Below, one piece after another: positions 25,636 through 34,309 of a DNA stretch of 64,000 nt (positions are counted from its first letter, which is position 1; every line of letters starts with the position of its first letter). Made by a program: the position numbers and the translations under genes. The notes below the pieces were generated by a model. It did no database searches and had not been told where the DNA came from. It saw only the letters and a program-made list of their open reading frames with translations. The DNA comes from Streptomyces clavifer (GTDB lineage: Bacteria; Actinomycetota; Actinomycetes; Streptomycetales; Streptomycetaceae): NCBI GenBank assembly GCA_014651175.1, contig BMWJ01000018.1, forward strand, positions 1 to 64,000. Direction: 5' to 3'.

Positions 25636-26274
25636 GTGCAGAACAGGGCTCGTGCAACCCGCAAAATGCTGCTGGAATCGGCAGCACATCTCTTTGTCGA
25701 ACGGGGATATGCGGGAACGAGTGTCAATGACATAAGTGATCACTCGGGGAAAACCAGCGGGGCCATCTATTTCCATTACTCCAGCAAGGAGAATCTGGCC
25801 CTGGCCGTGGTCCGGGAGCAGTTCGCCACCTGGCCGCAGATGCTTGCTCCTTATGCCGCGCCCGGAATCCCGCCCCTCGAGAAGCTGGTCGTCCTCAGCT
25901 TCGGCATCGCCCGGTCCCTCCGCGAGGACGTCGTGGCGCGGGCGGGCGCCCGGCTGTGGGCGGAACGCCGTGGCATCGAGGCCGCCGTGCCCACGCCGTT
26001 CGACGCCTGGGCCCTGGCCGCCACCCGGCTTCTCGCCCAGGCCCGCGCACGGGGTGAACTCGCGGCAGGCGTCGAGCCGTCCGCAGCGGCGGTGGCACTC
26101 GTCTGTGCCTTCTTCGGGATCTGCACGCTGACCGACGAACTGCCCGGCGGGCGTCGTGACTGGAGGGAGCTGCTGGACCAGTGGTGGACGCTGATGCTGA
26201 ACTCCCTGCAGGCGGAACCGGACCCCGCTGCTCTGCTCGCCCGTGCGCGGGCACGGACGCCCGTGCAGCTGTGA
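25636..26274 (+). CDS. TetR-family regulator of the gamma-butyrolactone receptor type (ScbR/ArpA-like)
   Basis: 212 residues from the GTG at 25636 (VQNRARATRKMLLESAA), preceded by GAAGGTGGAACCGAC; an in-frame GTG at 25615 would add seven. The HTH FVERGYAGTSVNDISDHSGK, then TSGAIYFHYSSKENLALAVV, is the form seen in ScbR, ArpA and CprB. The body has IARSLREDVVARAGARLWAER and ends DWRELLDQWWTLML, also typical. Such proteins repress antibiotic or morphological genes until an autoregulator binds. No autoregulator synthase (afsA/scbA type) is next to it, so it may be an orphan or pseudo-receptor. It is divergent from the HAD gene. Confidence 0.8.
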   Translation: MQNRARATRKMLLESAAHLFVERGYAGTSVNDISDHSGKTSGAIYFHYSSKENLALAVVREQFATWPQMLAPYAAPGIPPLEKLVVLSFGIARSLREDVVARAGARLWAERRGIEAAVPTPFDAWALAATRLLAQARARGELAAGVEPSAAAVALVCAFFGICTLTDELPGGRRDWRELLDQWWTLMLNSLQAEPDPAALLARARARTPVQL

Positions 26275-26577
26275 GCCCGTGCCCGTGGCCCACTGGAGGG
26301 GCACGCCCTCCACGCCCTCAAGTGATCCGGTAGGGGCCCGCGCCGGGACCCGAGATCTTGTCCTGGACATGGCGTGCCTGGCCCGCTGTCCGCGGATACG
26401 CTGTCCGGAGCAGGATCCAGAGCCGGAGAGGTCTCGAGCCGGAGCAGGGACCGGCACCGGGGAGCCCGGCACGTGGTGCCGCGGCGGAGACCGTGCCGCC
26501 CGCGCGCGCGGCGGCCACTCCCGACGGCGCGGCCCTCGACGGCTCGGCGCACGCCGTCACCTCTCGTTGGAGCGACC
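26275..26577. other. Intergenic region, nothing recognised
   Basis: 303 bases between the ScbR-like gene and the truncated regulator remnant. Open frames here are high-GC shadows with repeated Arg/Gly/Ala and no recognisable motif. Confidence 0.4.
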
Positions 26578-26889
26578 GTGCTGCGGGTGCACTTCACACC
26601 GGAGGACCTGGCGAGGGTGCGAGTGGCCCCGGGGCCGGACTTCCTCCAGGAGATCGGCGACAGTGTGCAGACCCTCCAAAGCCGGGACGGTGAGCGGGTG
26701 TTCGGTGCGTGGCGTCACCGGGTGCGTCCGCGCCTCTCGGGCAGAGGCCGCCGGCGGTCAGCGCCCACTCCGGCCCGGCCGGCCTGCGCCGGGACTCCGG
26801 AAGACGGGGTGGCCGCACCGCCTTGTGACGGTCCGGGCGATCACGGCTCTTTGTGGCGAATCCATGACCCGTCTGTGAATCCGATGTGA
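26578..26889 (+). pseudogene. Remnant of an ArsR-like winged-helix regulator (N-terminal fragment)
   Basis: From the GTG at 26578 the frame reads LRVHFTPEDLARVRVAPGPD, then a segment ending TLQSRDGERVFGAWRHRVRPRL. This matches from memory the N terminus of a common Streptomyces winged-helix regulator of about 320 residues. After about 50 residues the similarity stops and the frame turns into Arg/Pro-rich sequence ending near 26889. The HTH domain that should follow is missing, so this is a 5' fragment of a lost gene. The level of homology is judged by eye. Confidence 0.55.
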
Positions 26890-27131
26890 CCAAGTCATGA
26901 TCGTTGCTGATGAGTTCATGTCGGACATGTGTTCTTGCGCAGGTCTGAAGACCCGTGGCAGAGTCCCGTCCCGCCTCTGTCGATCATGCGAAGTGCATCA
27001 CTGGTCCCCGGACCGGGGGCGGTGAAGTGGGGTACTTCGCCGCCGCGTGCACGACAACCGACCAGGAGCGGGGGCAACTGGGAGGTCACGAACGCTCGAT
27101 GAGCGTCGTGCCGCAGGGGGGGACTGGATCG

Positions 27132-28700
27132 ATGGTGGGCTGGGACAGACGGGGCGGCCGAGTGGCGGCCGGGATGACACTGGTGGCGGCATTCACGCTG
27201 CTCGGTCCCGGAGCGCTGCCGGCGGGGGAAGCGGTCGCCGCCGCGGGCTGTGCGGGAGCGCAGCACGACTTCAACGGGGACGGGATCCGCGACACGGTCA
27301 TCGCCGACCCCGAGGCCACGGTCTCGGGCAAGGAACGTGCCGGACAGATCCACATCGTCTACGGGGGCGACAAGGGAACGTTCCTGCTGTCGCAGGACTC
27401 CCCGAACGTGTCGGACGGCGCCGAGACCGACGACCGGTTCGGCTTCTCGTACGCCGTGTGCGACGCCAACCTCGACGGCTGCAGCGACATCGCCGTGGGC
27501 ATCCCGTTCGAGGACATCAACGTGGCGGACGGACCGGTCAAGGACGCGGGACTCGTCCACCTCATCTACGGCTCGCCCACGGGCATCGCCTCCGGAGGGC
27601 TCGGCACCATCGGCTTCCGCCAGGGAGCCGACGGAAAGCTCGGCGGCGGATACGAGGCGGAGGACTGGGTCGGATACGCCGTCGCCGCCGGCACATCCGC
27701 CAGTGGTATCCCCTTCCTCGTGATCGGAGCCCCCGGAGAGGATGGCGCCGGGGGCAAGGACATGGGGATGTTCCACCACGTCTACGGCACCGGATACAAC
27801 GTGGCCCACGTCTCGCAGGACTCGGCGGGTGTCTGGGAGGATCCCGAGCCCAACGACCGCTTCGGCGCGTCGATCGCCGCGACGGACCGTCATTTCGTCG
27901 TCGGTGCGCCGGGTGAGTCCATCGCCACCACGTCCCAGAACGTGGAGTTCGCCGGAGCCGTCATCGCCTTCCGGCCGTCGATCAACACGGACGGCATCCC
28001 GGCCCCGCTCTTCGGCATGGGCCAGGGCCGCAGCGGCAGCGGTGACACGACCGCGCAGGCCGGAGACCAGTACGGCCTCTCGCTGGCCATGGCCCCGTAC
28101 CGCCCCGCCGGTTCGACCGCGAACAACGACTCGCTTCTCGCAGTCGGCGTACCGGGTGAGGATCTGGCCGACACGGTGGACGCCGGAGCCGTGCACACGT
28201 ACCACATCAAGGCGGACGGAACCCTTCAGCACCTGAACTGGATCGACCAGAACCAGCCCGAGGTCGAGGGCTCGGCCGAGGCGGGCGACTTCTTCGGACA
28301 GCGTCTCGCCGCGGTCAACACCTCTCCGACGGTCACGGGCACCGCCGCCACGATGCGCCTCGCCGTCGCGGCGCCCGGCGAGGAGTCGACCGAGGAGTAC
28401 CCGGAAGAGGGCGGCGTGCACATCCTCCCGCTGCTCGGTGCCCCGGGCGCCGGTGACAGCTGGATCTCACCCGGCAACGGCATTCCCGCCGTCCGCGCAC
28501 CCCGGATGCTCACGGGTACGGGTCTCGGCGCGAGCCCGTCGTCGCTGTACGTCGGCATCCCCTACGGCCCCGCCGAGAACAGAGCCGTCCACGCGTTCCC
28601 CTGGAACACCCCGAACGGCGGCGCACCCACGCAGAGCCGACGCCCGGGTGAAGGCGGCATACCGGCCGACGGCGTCGCCTTCGGCGCGCAGGTGAGCTGA
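27132..28700 (+). CDS. Secreted FG-GAP/integrin-alpha-like repeat protein (copy 1)
   Basis: 522 residues from the ATG at 27132, with a G-run before it. A positive start (MVGWDRRGGRVAAG) and hydrophobic stretch (MTLVAAFTLLGPGALPAGEA) form a Sec signal. The mature part is a repeated beta-propeller: FG-GAP units with Ca-binding DxNxDGxxD loops (HDFNGDGIRDTVIADPEA, DANLDGCSDIAVGIPFED) and recurring DDRFGxS, AGDxFGxxLA and VGVPGEDL phrases. It should bind proteins or glycans outside the cell. It is followed by a paralogue 280 bases downstream and then the LamG and Rhs genes. A hairpin at 28711 lies between the two copies. Confidence 0.87.
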   Translation: MVGWDRRGGRVAAGMTLVAAFTLLGPGALPAGEAVAAAGCAGAQHDFNGDGIRDTVIADPEATVSGKERAGQIHIVYGGDKGTFLLSQDSPNVSDGAETDDRFGFSYAVCDANLDGCSDIAVGIPFEDINVADGPVKDAGLVHLIYGSPTGIASGGLGTIGFRQGADGKLGGGYEAEDWVGYAVAAGTSASGIPFLVIGAPGEDGAGGKDMGMFHHVYGTGYNVAHVSQDSAGVWEDPEPNDRFGASIAATDRHFVVGAPGESIATTSQNVEFAGAVIAFRPSINTDGIPAPLFGMGQGRSGSGDTTAQAGDQYGLSLAMAPYRPAGSTANNDSLLAVGVPGEDLADTVDAGAVHTYHIKADGTLQHLNWIDQNQPEVEGSAEAGDFFGQRLAAVNTSPTVTGTAATMRLAVAAPGEESTEEYPEEGGVHILPLLGAPGAGDSWISPGNGIPAVRAPRMLTGTGLGASPSSLYVGIPYGPAENRAVHAFPWNTPNGGAPTQSRRPGEGGIPADGVAFGAQVS

Positions 28701-28710
28701 CCGGGGGCGA

Positions 28711-28742
28711 TCGGGCGTACGGCACGCACGTCGTACGCCCGA
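28711..28742 (+). terminator. Hairpin between the two FG-GAP genes
   Basis: Inverted repeat TCGGGCGTACG (28711-28721) and CGTACGCCCGA (28732-28742), 11-base perfect arms and a 10-base loop, 10 bases after the first FG-GAP stop. It may end or attenuate transcription before copy 2. Confidence 0.6.
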
Positions 28743-28979
28743 CCCATCGGTGACCGCGGTGCCCCGCGGGCGACGCCGCGACGAACCGCGCACGGCCGCG
28801 CAGTCCGCGCACCGCTCCGCCGGGTCACGCACCGGCGCGGAAGGCGGTGCGCCGTCCACATCCGCCACACCCATGCGTGCTGGTCCCCACCGTCATGGGA
28901 CGGCGGGACCGGCATGCCCGATCCCGCTTCGGGGACCACCGGCCGAACAGCCGGAACGACCAGGGGAGGAACCATTCCT

Positions 28980-30551
28980 GTGACCAGTCCGATGCGCCCG
29001 CCGCGACGCACGGCAAGAGGAAGAACAGCGCTCGCCGCAAGTGCCGTCGTCCTGACCGCATTCGCCCTGGGGTTCGGGCCGGGGGCGCCCTTCACCGCAC
29101 CCGCCACCGCCCTGGCCGCCGGATGCTCGGGCGTGGACTCCGACTTCAACGGCGACGGCGTCAGGGACACGGTGATCGCCGACCCCGAAGCCGCCGTCAA
29201 CAACGTTCCGGGGGCCGGCGTGGTCCACATCGTCTACGGAGGCGACAAGGGCAGTGTGCAACTGTCCCAGGAGACGGCCGGTGTCCCGGGAACCGCTGAG
29301 CCCGACGACCGGTTCGGCTTCTCGTTCGCCGTCTACGACGCCGACGCCGACGGCTGCAGCGACCTGGCCGTCGGCATCCCGTACGAGGACCTCGACACGG
29401 CCCGTGACGCCGGCCTCGTCCAGATCGTCTACGGCTCGGCCGCCGGGCCCGGCGGCGGTAAGGCGGTCAGGGAGCACCTCCAGGGCGCGACCGCGTCGCT
29501 CGGCGGAGGTCCGGAGACGGGCGACTGGGTCGGTTACGCCCTGGCAGGCGGGAAGACCGCGGCGGGAAGCTCGTACCTGCTGATCGGCGCCCCCGGCGAA
29601 GCACTCGGCACGATCGAGGACGCCGGCGTCTTCTACTACCTCTCCGCCGACGCGGCGACCGCCGTGGGCAACAACCAGGACACCACCACCGCCGGGCCGG
29701 TACCGGGGGAGATGGAGGTGGACGACCGCTTCGGCTCGTCGTTCGCGGCCACCCCGACCCACTTCGCCGTGGGAGCACCGGGAGAGGCGATAGGCACCGT
29801 GCCGTTCGCCGGAGGAGTCGCCGTCTTCAGCCACACCCTCGTCTCCGGCCTCCCCAAGCCGCTGGTCGGCCTGGCCCAGGACCAGGACGTCATCCAGGGA
29901 GCCGAGGAGGCGGGTGACGGTTTCGGCACCGCGCTCGCCATGGTCCCCTACCGGCCCTCGGGGGCCACCTCGACGACCGAGTCCCTGCTCGCCGTCGGTG
30001 TCCCCGGCGAGGACCTGTCCACGACGGTCGACGCGGGGGCCGTCCAGGTCTTCCGGGTCACGGCCTCCGGGACCTTCACGCAGGTCTACTGGCTCGACCA
30101 GAACACGGCGGACGCCGAGGAGGCGACCGAGGCCGGGGACTTCTTCGGGCAGCGCCTCGCCGCGGTCAACACCGCCCCCAACAGCACCGCTTCGGCCACC
30201 ACCGTCCGGCTGGCGGTCGGCGTGCCGGGCGAGGAGTCCTCCGAGGAGCACATGGAGAAGGGCGGCGTGCAGATCTTCCCGCTCGTCGGCGCGGCCGGTG
30301 CCTCCGACACCTGGATCGACCCGGGCTGGGGCATCCCCGGAGAGCCCGCACCCCGGCAGCTCGCCGGAATGAGCCTGGGCGCCACCCCGTCCGCCCTGTA
30401 CGTGGGCATGCCCTACGGGCCCGCCGCGGAACACGCCGTCCACTCCTTCAGCTGGAACGTGGCGTCCGGCGGCACGCCCACCCGCACCTTCAAACCCGGT
30501 TGGGACGGCGTCCCCACGGGCGACGTCGCGTTCGGAGCCGTGGCCCGTTGA
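28980..30551 (+). CDS. Secreted FG-GAP/integrin-alpha-like repeat protein (copy 2)
   Basis: 523 residues from the GTG at 28980, with GGGGAGGAACC upstream. The N terminus (MRPPRRTARGRTALAASAVV, then a hydrophobic run to ATALAA) is a signal peptide. The mature protein parallels copy 1 nearly block by block: DSDFNGDGVRDTVIADPEAA, HIVYGGDKGSVQLSQE, DDRFGFSFAVYDADADGCSD, GQRLAAVNTAPN and GVPGEESSEEHMEKGGVQIF. The propeller is an FG-GAP beta fold with Ca loops. It is tandemly duplicated from copy 1. Its stop overlaps or touches the beginning of the LamG reading frame (TGATGA at 30549), so these two are probably coupled. Confidence 0.87.
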   Translation: MTSPMRPPRRTARGRTALAASAVVLTAFALGFGPGAPFTAPATALAAGCSGVDSDFNGDGVRDTVIADPEAAVNNVPGAGVVHIVYGGDKGSVQLSQETAGVPGTAEPDDRFGFSFAVYDADADGCSDLAVGIPYEDLDTARDAGLVQIVYGSAAGPGGGKAVREHLQGATASLGGGPETGDWVGYALAGGKTAAGSSYLLIGAPGEALGTIEDAGVFYYLSADAATAVGNNQDTTTAGPVPGEMEVDDRFGSSFAATPTHFAVGAPGEAIGTVPFAGGVAVFSHTLVSGLPKPLVGLAQDQDVIQGAEEAGDGFGTALAMVPYRPSGATSTTESLLAVGVPGEDLSTTVDAGAVQVFRVTASGTFTQVYWLDQNTADAEEATEAGDFFGQRLAAVNTAPNSTASATTVRLAVGVPGEESSEEHMEKGGVQIFPLVGAAGASDTWIDPGWGIPGEPAPRQLAGMSLGATPSALYVGMPYGPAAEHAVHSFSWNVASGGTPTRTFKPGWDGVPTGDVAFGAVAR

Positions 30552-30574
30552 TGAACGACCTGGAGAACAGACAC

Positions 30575-33500
30575 ATGTCCAGACGCATACGACGCGGCCC
30601 TGTGCTGCGCGGCGCGCTCGCCGCGGTGGTGGCCGGCGCGGTCATGACCGGGATCCTGAGCGCCCAGTCGGAGGGCCCCGCCCCCGAGGCGGCACCCGAT
30701 CCCTCGATCGCCGCCGCGGGCAAGCCGGTGCAGACCGAGGCCGAGGCACTGACCGTCGCCAAGAAGAGCGGCCAGAAGGTCGAGATCCTCGGCATGCGCA
30801 CCTCGCGCCGTGAGATCTACGCCGAACCGAACGGCACCTTCACGGCCCGCGAGTACACCGACCCCGTCCGTACCTTCCAGGCAGGCACGTGGGTCGACAT
30901 CGACCGCACACTCGTACGGCACGCCGACGGGACGGTCTCACCGAAGGCCGCGGCGGTCGCGCTGTCCTTCTCGGACGGCACCGCCGGCGAGCCGTTCGTC
31001 ACGATGAACCAGGCGGGCCGCGAGATGGCCCTCACCTGGCCGTACGGGAAGCTGCCCGCCCCCTCGCTCGAAGGCGACACGGCCACGTACAAGGAGGCGC
31101 TGCCCGGTGTCGACCTCACGGTGCGCGCCGAGGCGGACGGCTTCGGCCACCTCCTCGTCGTCAAGACCCCCGAGGCCGCGGCCGACCCGCGGCTGGCCCG
31201 GCTCGACCTGGGTCTGAGGACCGACGGACTCAAGGTCGAGGAGGACGCCTCCGGCGCCATCAGGGCCGAGGACGCGGCCGTCGGCGGAACCGTCTTCGAG
31301 GCCGGCAAGCCCGTCATGTGGGACTCGGCCGCGGTGAAGGAAGCCGCAGCCAGGGCCCAGGGACCCAAGGCCGTGTCGAAGGCACTCGCCGCCGCGGCCG
31401 CCGACGCCGCGCCCGCCCCGGCGGTCGCGCCGAAGGCGGCCCTGGCCGGTCCCGGCGGCGGCGGCCGTACCTCGCCGCTGGGCATCGAGGTGGGCAAGGG
31501 CAAGCTGTCCCTCGTCCCCGACCAGAAGCTGCTCCGGGGCGACGACACCGTCTTCCCGGTCGTCATCGACCCGATCCAGCGCACCACCTCGCGCACCGCG
31601 TGGACCGGCGTGATGTCCGGCATGCCGAGCGAACAGGACTGGAAGTACTCCGGCAGCGCGGGCGTCGGCAAGTGCCCCACCGACTACAGCCCGGTGTCCT
31701 GCAACGGCGTGGGGGTGCGCCGGACGCTCTTCACGATGCCCATGTCGTTCTACAAGGGCAAGCAGATCCTCGGCGCGACGTTCTCCGCACGCGTCGAGCA
31801 CATCTACAGCGCCTCGCCGACCGCCGAACCGATCCGGCTGTACCGCATCGGCGGCAAGAACTACAGCATCACCTCCTCCTCCAGCTGGTCCAACACCTCG
31901 GACGACTGGACCGACCACATCGGTACCGTCGACAAGGCCATCTCGCCCACGAGCTGCTCCAGCCAGGCCAACCTGCACTTCGAGGCGGGCGCGAGCGGCG
32001 AGCTGACCACCGAGGTCAAGACCGCGGCGGCCGAGGGCTGGTCGTCCATGACGCTGGGTCTGCGGGCCGCCGACGAGTCCCGCCTCCCGGAGTGGAAGCG
32101 GGTCTGCGGCAACGCCTACCTGTCGATCAGCTACAACAACCTCCCGCGGAAGATCACGACGCTCTCGCAGAACCCGGGAGGCGTCTGCACCAGCGGCGCC
32201 GGCCGCCCGTACTCCGAGGTGCCGCCGCAGCTGCAGGCCGTGGCCAGCGACCCCGACCACGGCAACGGCCTGACCGACAAGGTCAAGGTCGAGTTCAAGG
32301 TGGACTGGACGGACCCGGTCACCAAGGAGGCCAAGACCTACTCGTACCTCACTCCGTCCTGGCTCGCGCCCACGTCCGGAACCAAGTTCACCCACACGGT
32401 GAAGTCGTCGATCCCGCAGAACACCGTCATCTACTGGAGCGCCCGCGCCTACGACGGTGACGGATACGGCCCCTGGAGCTACGACGGCGACTCCGTGCGC
32501 TGCGAGTTCATGTTCGACAAGACGCTGCCGGGCAAGCCGAACGTACTGTCCAAGCAGTACCCGTCCGACTCCGTCTACCACGACGGCGTCGGCACCTACG
32601 GCTCCTTCACCTTCGCGCCGAACCCGAACGACTCGGTGCCGGACACCGGCATCGTGAAGTACCGGTACGCGTTCGACGGCACCGCCACCCCGGCCACCAC
32701 GGTCGACGCCGCCACACCCGGCGGGCCCGCCACTGTGAACTGGATGCCCACCCGGTCCGGACGGCACTGGGTCGACGTCATCGCCGTCGACAAGGCGGAG
32801 AACCCGAGCACCAAGGCGCACTACGAGTTCCTGGTGACCGAGGGCACCCCGGTCGCCGGCCAGTGGAACCTCGCCGACGAACCGTCGAGCACCGAAGCCC
32901 ACGACGAGACAGGGGCGTTCTCCGCGAACACCGGCACCGGAGTCACCTTCGGTGTGGAGGGCCCCGGCGGCAAGGCCGACTCGGCCGCCCGCTTCGACGG
33001 CACCGGCGCCGCGTACGCCGACGTCAACGAGACGGTGCTGGACTCCTCCGAGAGCTTCAGCGTCAGCGCCTGGGTCCGCCCGAACGGCACCCCCACGCGA
33101 GACATGGCGGTCGTCAGCCAGGACGGCACCGGCGAGCCCGGATTCACCCTCGGCTACGACCACGTCGCCGGCACCTGGGCGTTCTCCGTACCGGTGACCG
33201 ACGTCGACACCCTCGGGCAGTGGAAGGCCGTCGCCACCGGCGTCAGCGTGGTCCCCGACCAGTGGGTGCTGCTGACCGGCGTCTACGACGCGGCCAAGTC
33301 CGAGCTGCGCCTCTACATCAACAAGGACTCCAAGGGCACCGCCTCCCGCCGCTCGCTGTGGAAGTCGTACGGACCGCTCCAGATCGGCCGGACCACGGCC
33401 AAGAGCGGCTACCGGGACAACTTCTCCGGTGACCTCGCCGAGGTACGTGTCTTCGACCGCGTCCTGCCCGCCGCCCAGGTGGCGGAGATGATGACGGTCA

Positions 33501-34222
33501 AGCCGAACCGCATGAACTACTGGCAGCTCGACGCTGCCACCGCAGGCGCCTCCGCGGACACCGGCAGCGGTCAGAAGCTGACCCTCGCCGGCAACGCCTC
33601 GATCTACAACGCGCCCACGGACGATCCGTACTTCGAGGGCCCGTACCCGATGGTCGGCGCGGGGCACCTGGTGCTCGACGGTGACGGGGACTACGCGTCC
33701 ACGGCCACCGCTCCCGTCACCGGCGCGGCCAGCTTCACCGCGACGGCCCGCGTGCAGCTCACCACGCTGGACGCGACCGTGCCGCAGACGGTTCTCTCGC
33801 TGCCCGGCGCGGCCGCCAACCGGCTCGCGGTCCGCTACCGGCCCGCCGCCGACGCGGAGTCCTCCTCGACGTGGGAACTGGCGGTCGCCGAGTCCGACTC
33901 GGCGTCGGCGACGGTGAAGACCTTCACCGACGACCAGACGCTCCCGGACGTCGACATGGCCGGTCAGCACCTCGCCGTGGTCTACGACGCGTTCGCCAAC
34001 GAGATCCGGCTGTACGTGGCCGGTCAGCTGGCCGACATCGCGCACGGCACCGACGACACCCTCTGGGGCGCCACCGGGGCACTGCAGGTGGGCCGTTCGG
34101 CCCTCGGCGGCGGCAGCGAGTACTTCGCGGGCGCCATCGACGAGGTCCGCGTGTACAGCGGGGCCGCCGACCGGACCGCGATCCAGCAGATGGCCAACGG
34201 GACACCGCTCCCGAACATGTGA
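30575..34222 (+). CDS. Large secreted LamG-domain protein
   Basis: 1215 residues from the ATG at 30575 (MSRRIRRGPVLRGALAAVVA), which has GGAGA eight bases upstream; an ATG at 30551 overlapping the previous stop would add eight residues. A signal peptide is followed by a long region of beta-rich, DNRL-like sequence. Then come two LamG/concanavalin jelly-roll domains, about residues 790-970 (SVSAWVRPNGTPTRD, WVLLTGVYDAAKSELRLYIN, LAEVRVFDRVL) and 1030-1200 (FTATARVQL, AVVYDAFANEIRLYVAGQ, IDEVRVYSGAADRTAI). Proteins of this type regularly precede Rhs toxin genes in Streptomyces. The role is likely extracellular adhesion or carriage of the toxin (inference). Confidence 0.85.
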   Translation: MSRRIRRGPVLRGALAAVVAGAVMTGILSAQSEGPAPEAAPDPSIAAAGKPVQTEAEALTVAKKSGQKVEILGMRTSRREIYAEPNGTFTAREYTDPVRTFQAGTWVDIDRTLVRHADGTVSPKAAAVALSFSDGTAGEPFVTMNQAGREMALTWPYGKLPAPSLEGDTATYKEALPGVDLTVRAEADGFGHLLVVKTPEAAADPRLARLDLGLRTDGLKVEEDASGAIRAEDAAVGGTVFEAGKPVMWDSAAVKEAAARAQGPKAVSKALAAAAADAAPAPAVAPKAALAGPGGGGRTSPLGIEVGKGKLSLVPDQKLLRGDDTVFPVVIDPIQRTTSRTAWTGVMSGMPSEQDWKYSGSAGVGKCPTDYSPVSCNGVGVRRTLFTMPMSFYKGKQILGATFSARVEHIYSASPTAEPIRLYRIGGKNYSITSSSSWSNTSDDWTDHIGTVDKAISPTSCSSQANLHFEAGASGELTTEVKTAAAEGWSSMTLGLRAADESRLPEWKRVCGNAYLSISYNNLPRKITTLSQNPGGVCTSGAGRPYSEVPPQLQAVASDPDHGNGLTDKVKVEFKVDWTDPVTKEAKTYSYLTPSWLAPTSGTKFTHTVKSSIPQNTVIYWSARAYDGDGYGPWSYDGDSVRCEFMFDKTLPGKPNVLSKQYPSDSVYHDGVGTYGSFTFAPNPNDSVPDTGIVKYRYAFDGTATPATTVDAATPGGPATVNWMPTRSGRHWVDVIAVDKAENPSTKAHYEFLVTEGTPVAGQWNLADEPSSTEAHDETGAFSANTGTGVTFGVEGPGGKADSAARFDGTGAAYADVNETVLDSSESFSVSAWVRPNGTPTRDMAVVSQDGTGEPGFTLGYDHVAGTWAFSVPVTDVDTLGQWKAVATGVSVVPDQWVLLTGVYDAAKSELRLYINKDSKGTASRRSLWKSYGPLQIGRTTAKSGYRDNFSGDLAEVRVFDRVLPAAQVAEMMTVKPNRMNYWQLDAATAGASADTGSGQKLTLAGNASIYNAPTDDPYFEGPYPMVGAGHLVLDGDGDYASTATAPVTGAASFTATARVQLTTLDATVPQTVLSLPGAAANRLAVRYRPAADAESSSTWELAVAESDSASATVKTFTDDQTLPDVDMAGQHLAVVYDAFANEIRLYVAGQLADIAHGTDDTLWGATGALQVGRSALGGGSEYFAGAIDEVRVYSGAADRTAIQQMANGTPLPNM

Positions 34223-34228
34223 TCCCCC

Positions 34229-34272
34229 CGGGCGGGTGTGCCGGTTCCCAGCGGAACCGGCACACCCGCCCG
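34229..34272 (+). terminator. Very strong hairpin between the LamG and Rhs genes
   Basis: Perfect 20-base arms (34229-34248 and 34253-34272) with a CAGC loop, six bases after the LamG stop. The Rhs start is only 37 bases downstream, so it may act as terminator, attenuator or RNA-stability element between the two. Confidence 0.75.
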
Positions 34273-34309
34273 CTTCAGTCCCATCCCTCACTACGTGCGG
34301 AGACACGTG

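Noticed and set aside
30938-34306. A 1122-codon open frame on the minus strand opposite the LamG gene
   Set aside because: It is rich in Arg, Gly and Val with no domain, and the plus-strand LamG protein has a signal peptide, domains and normal codon bias; it is a high-GC shadow.
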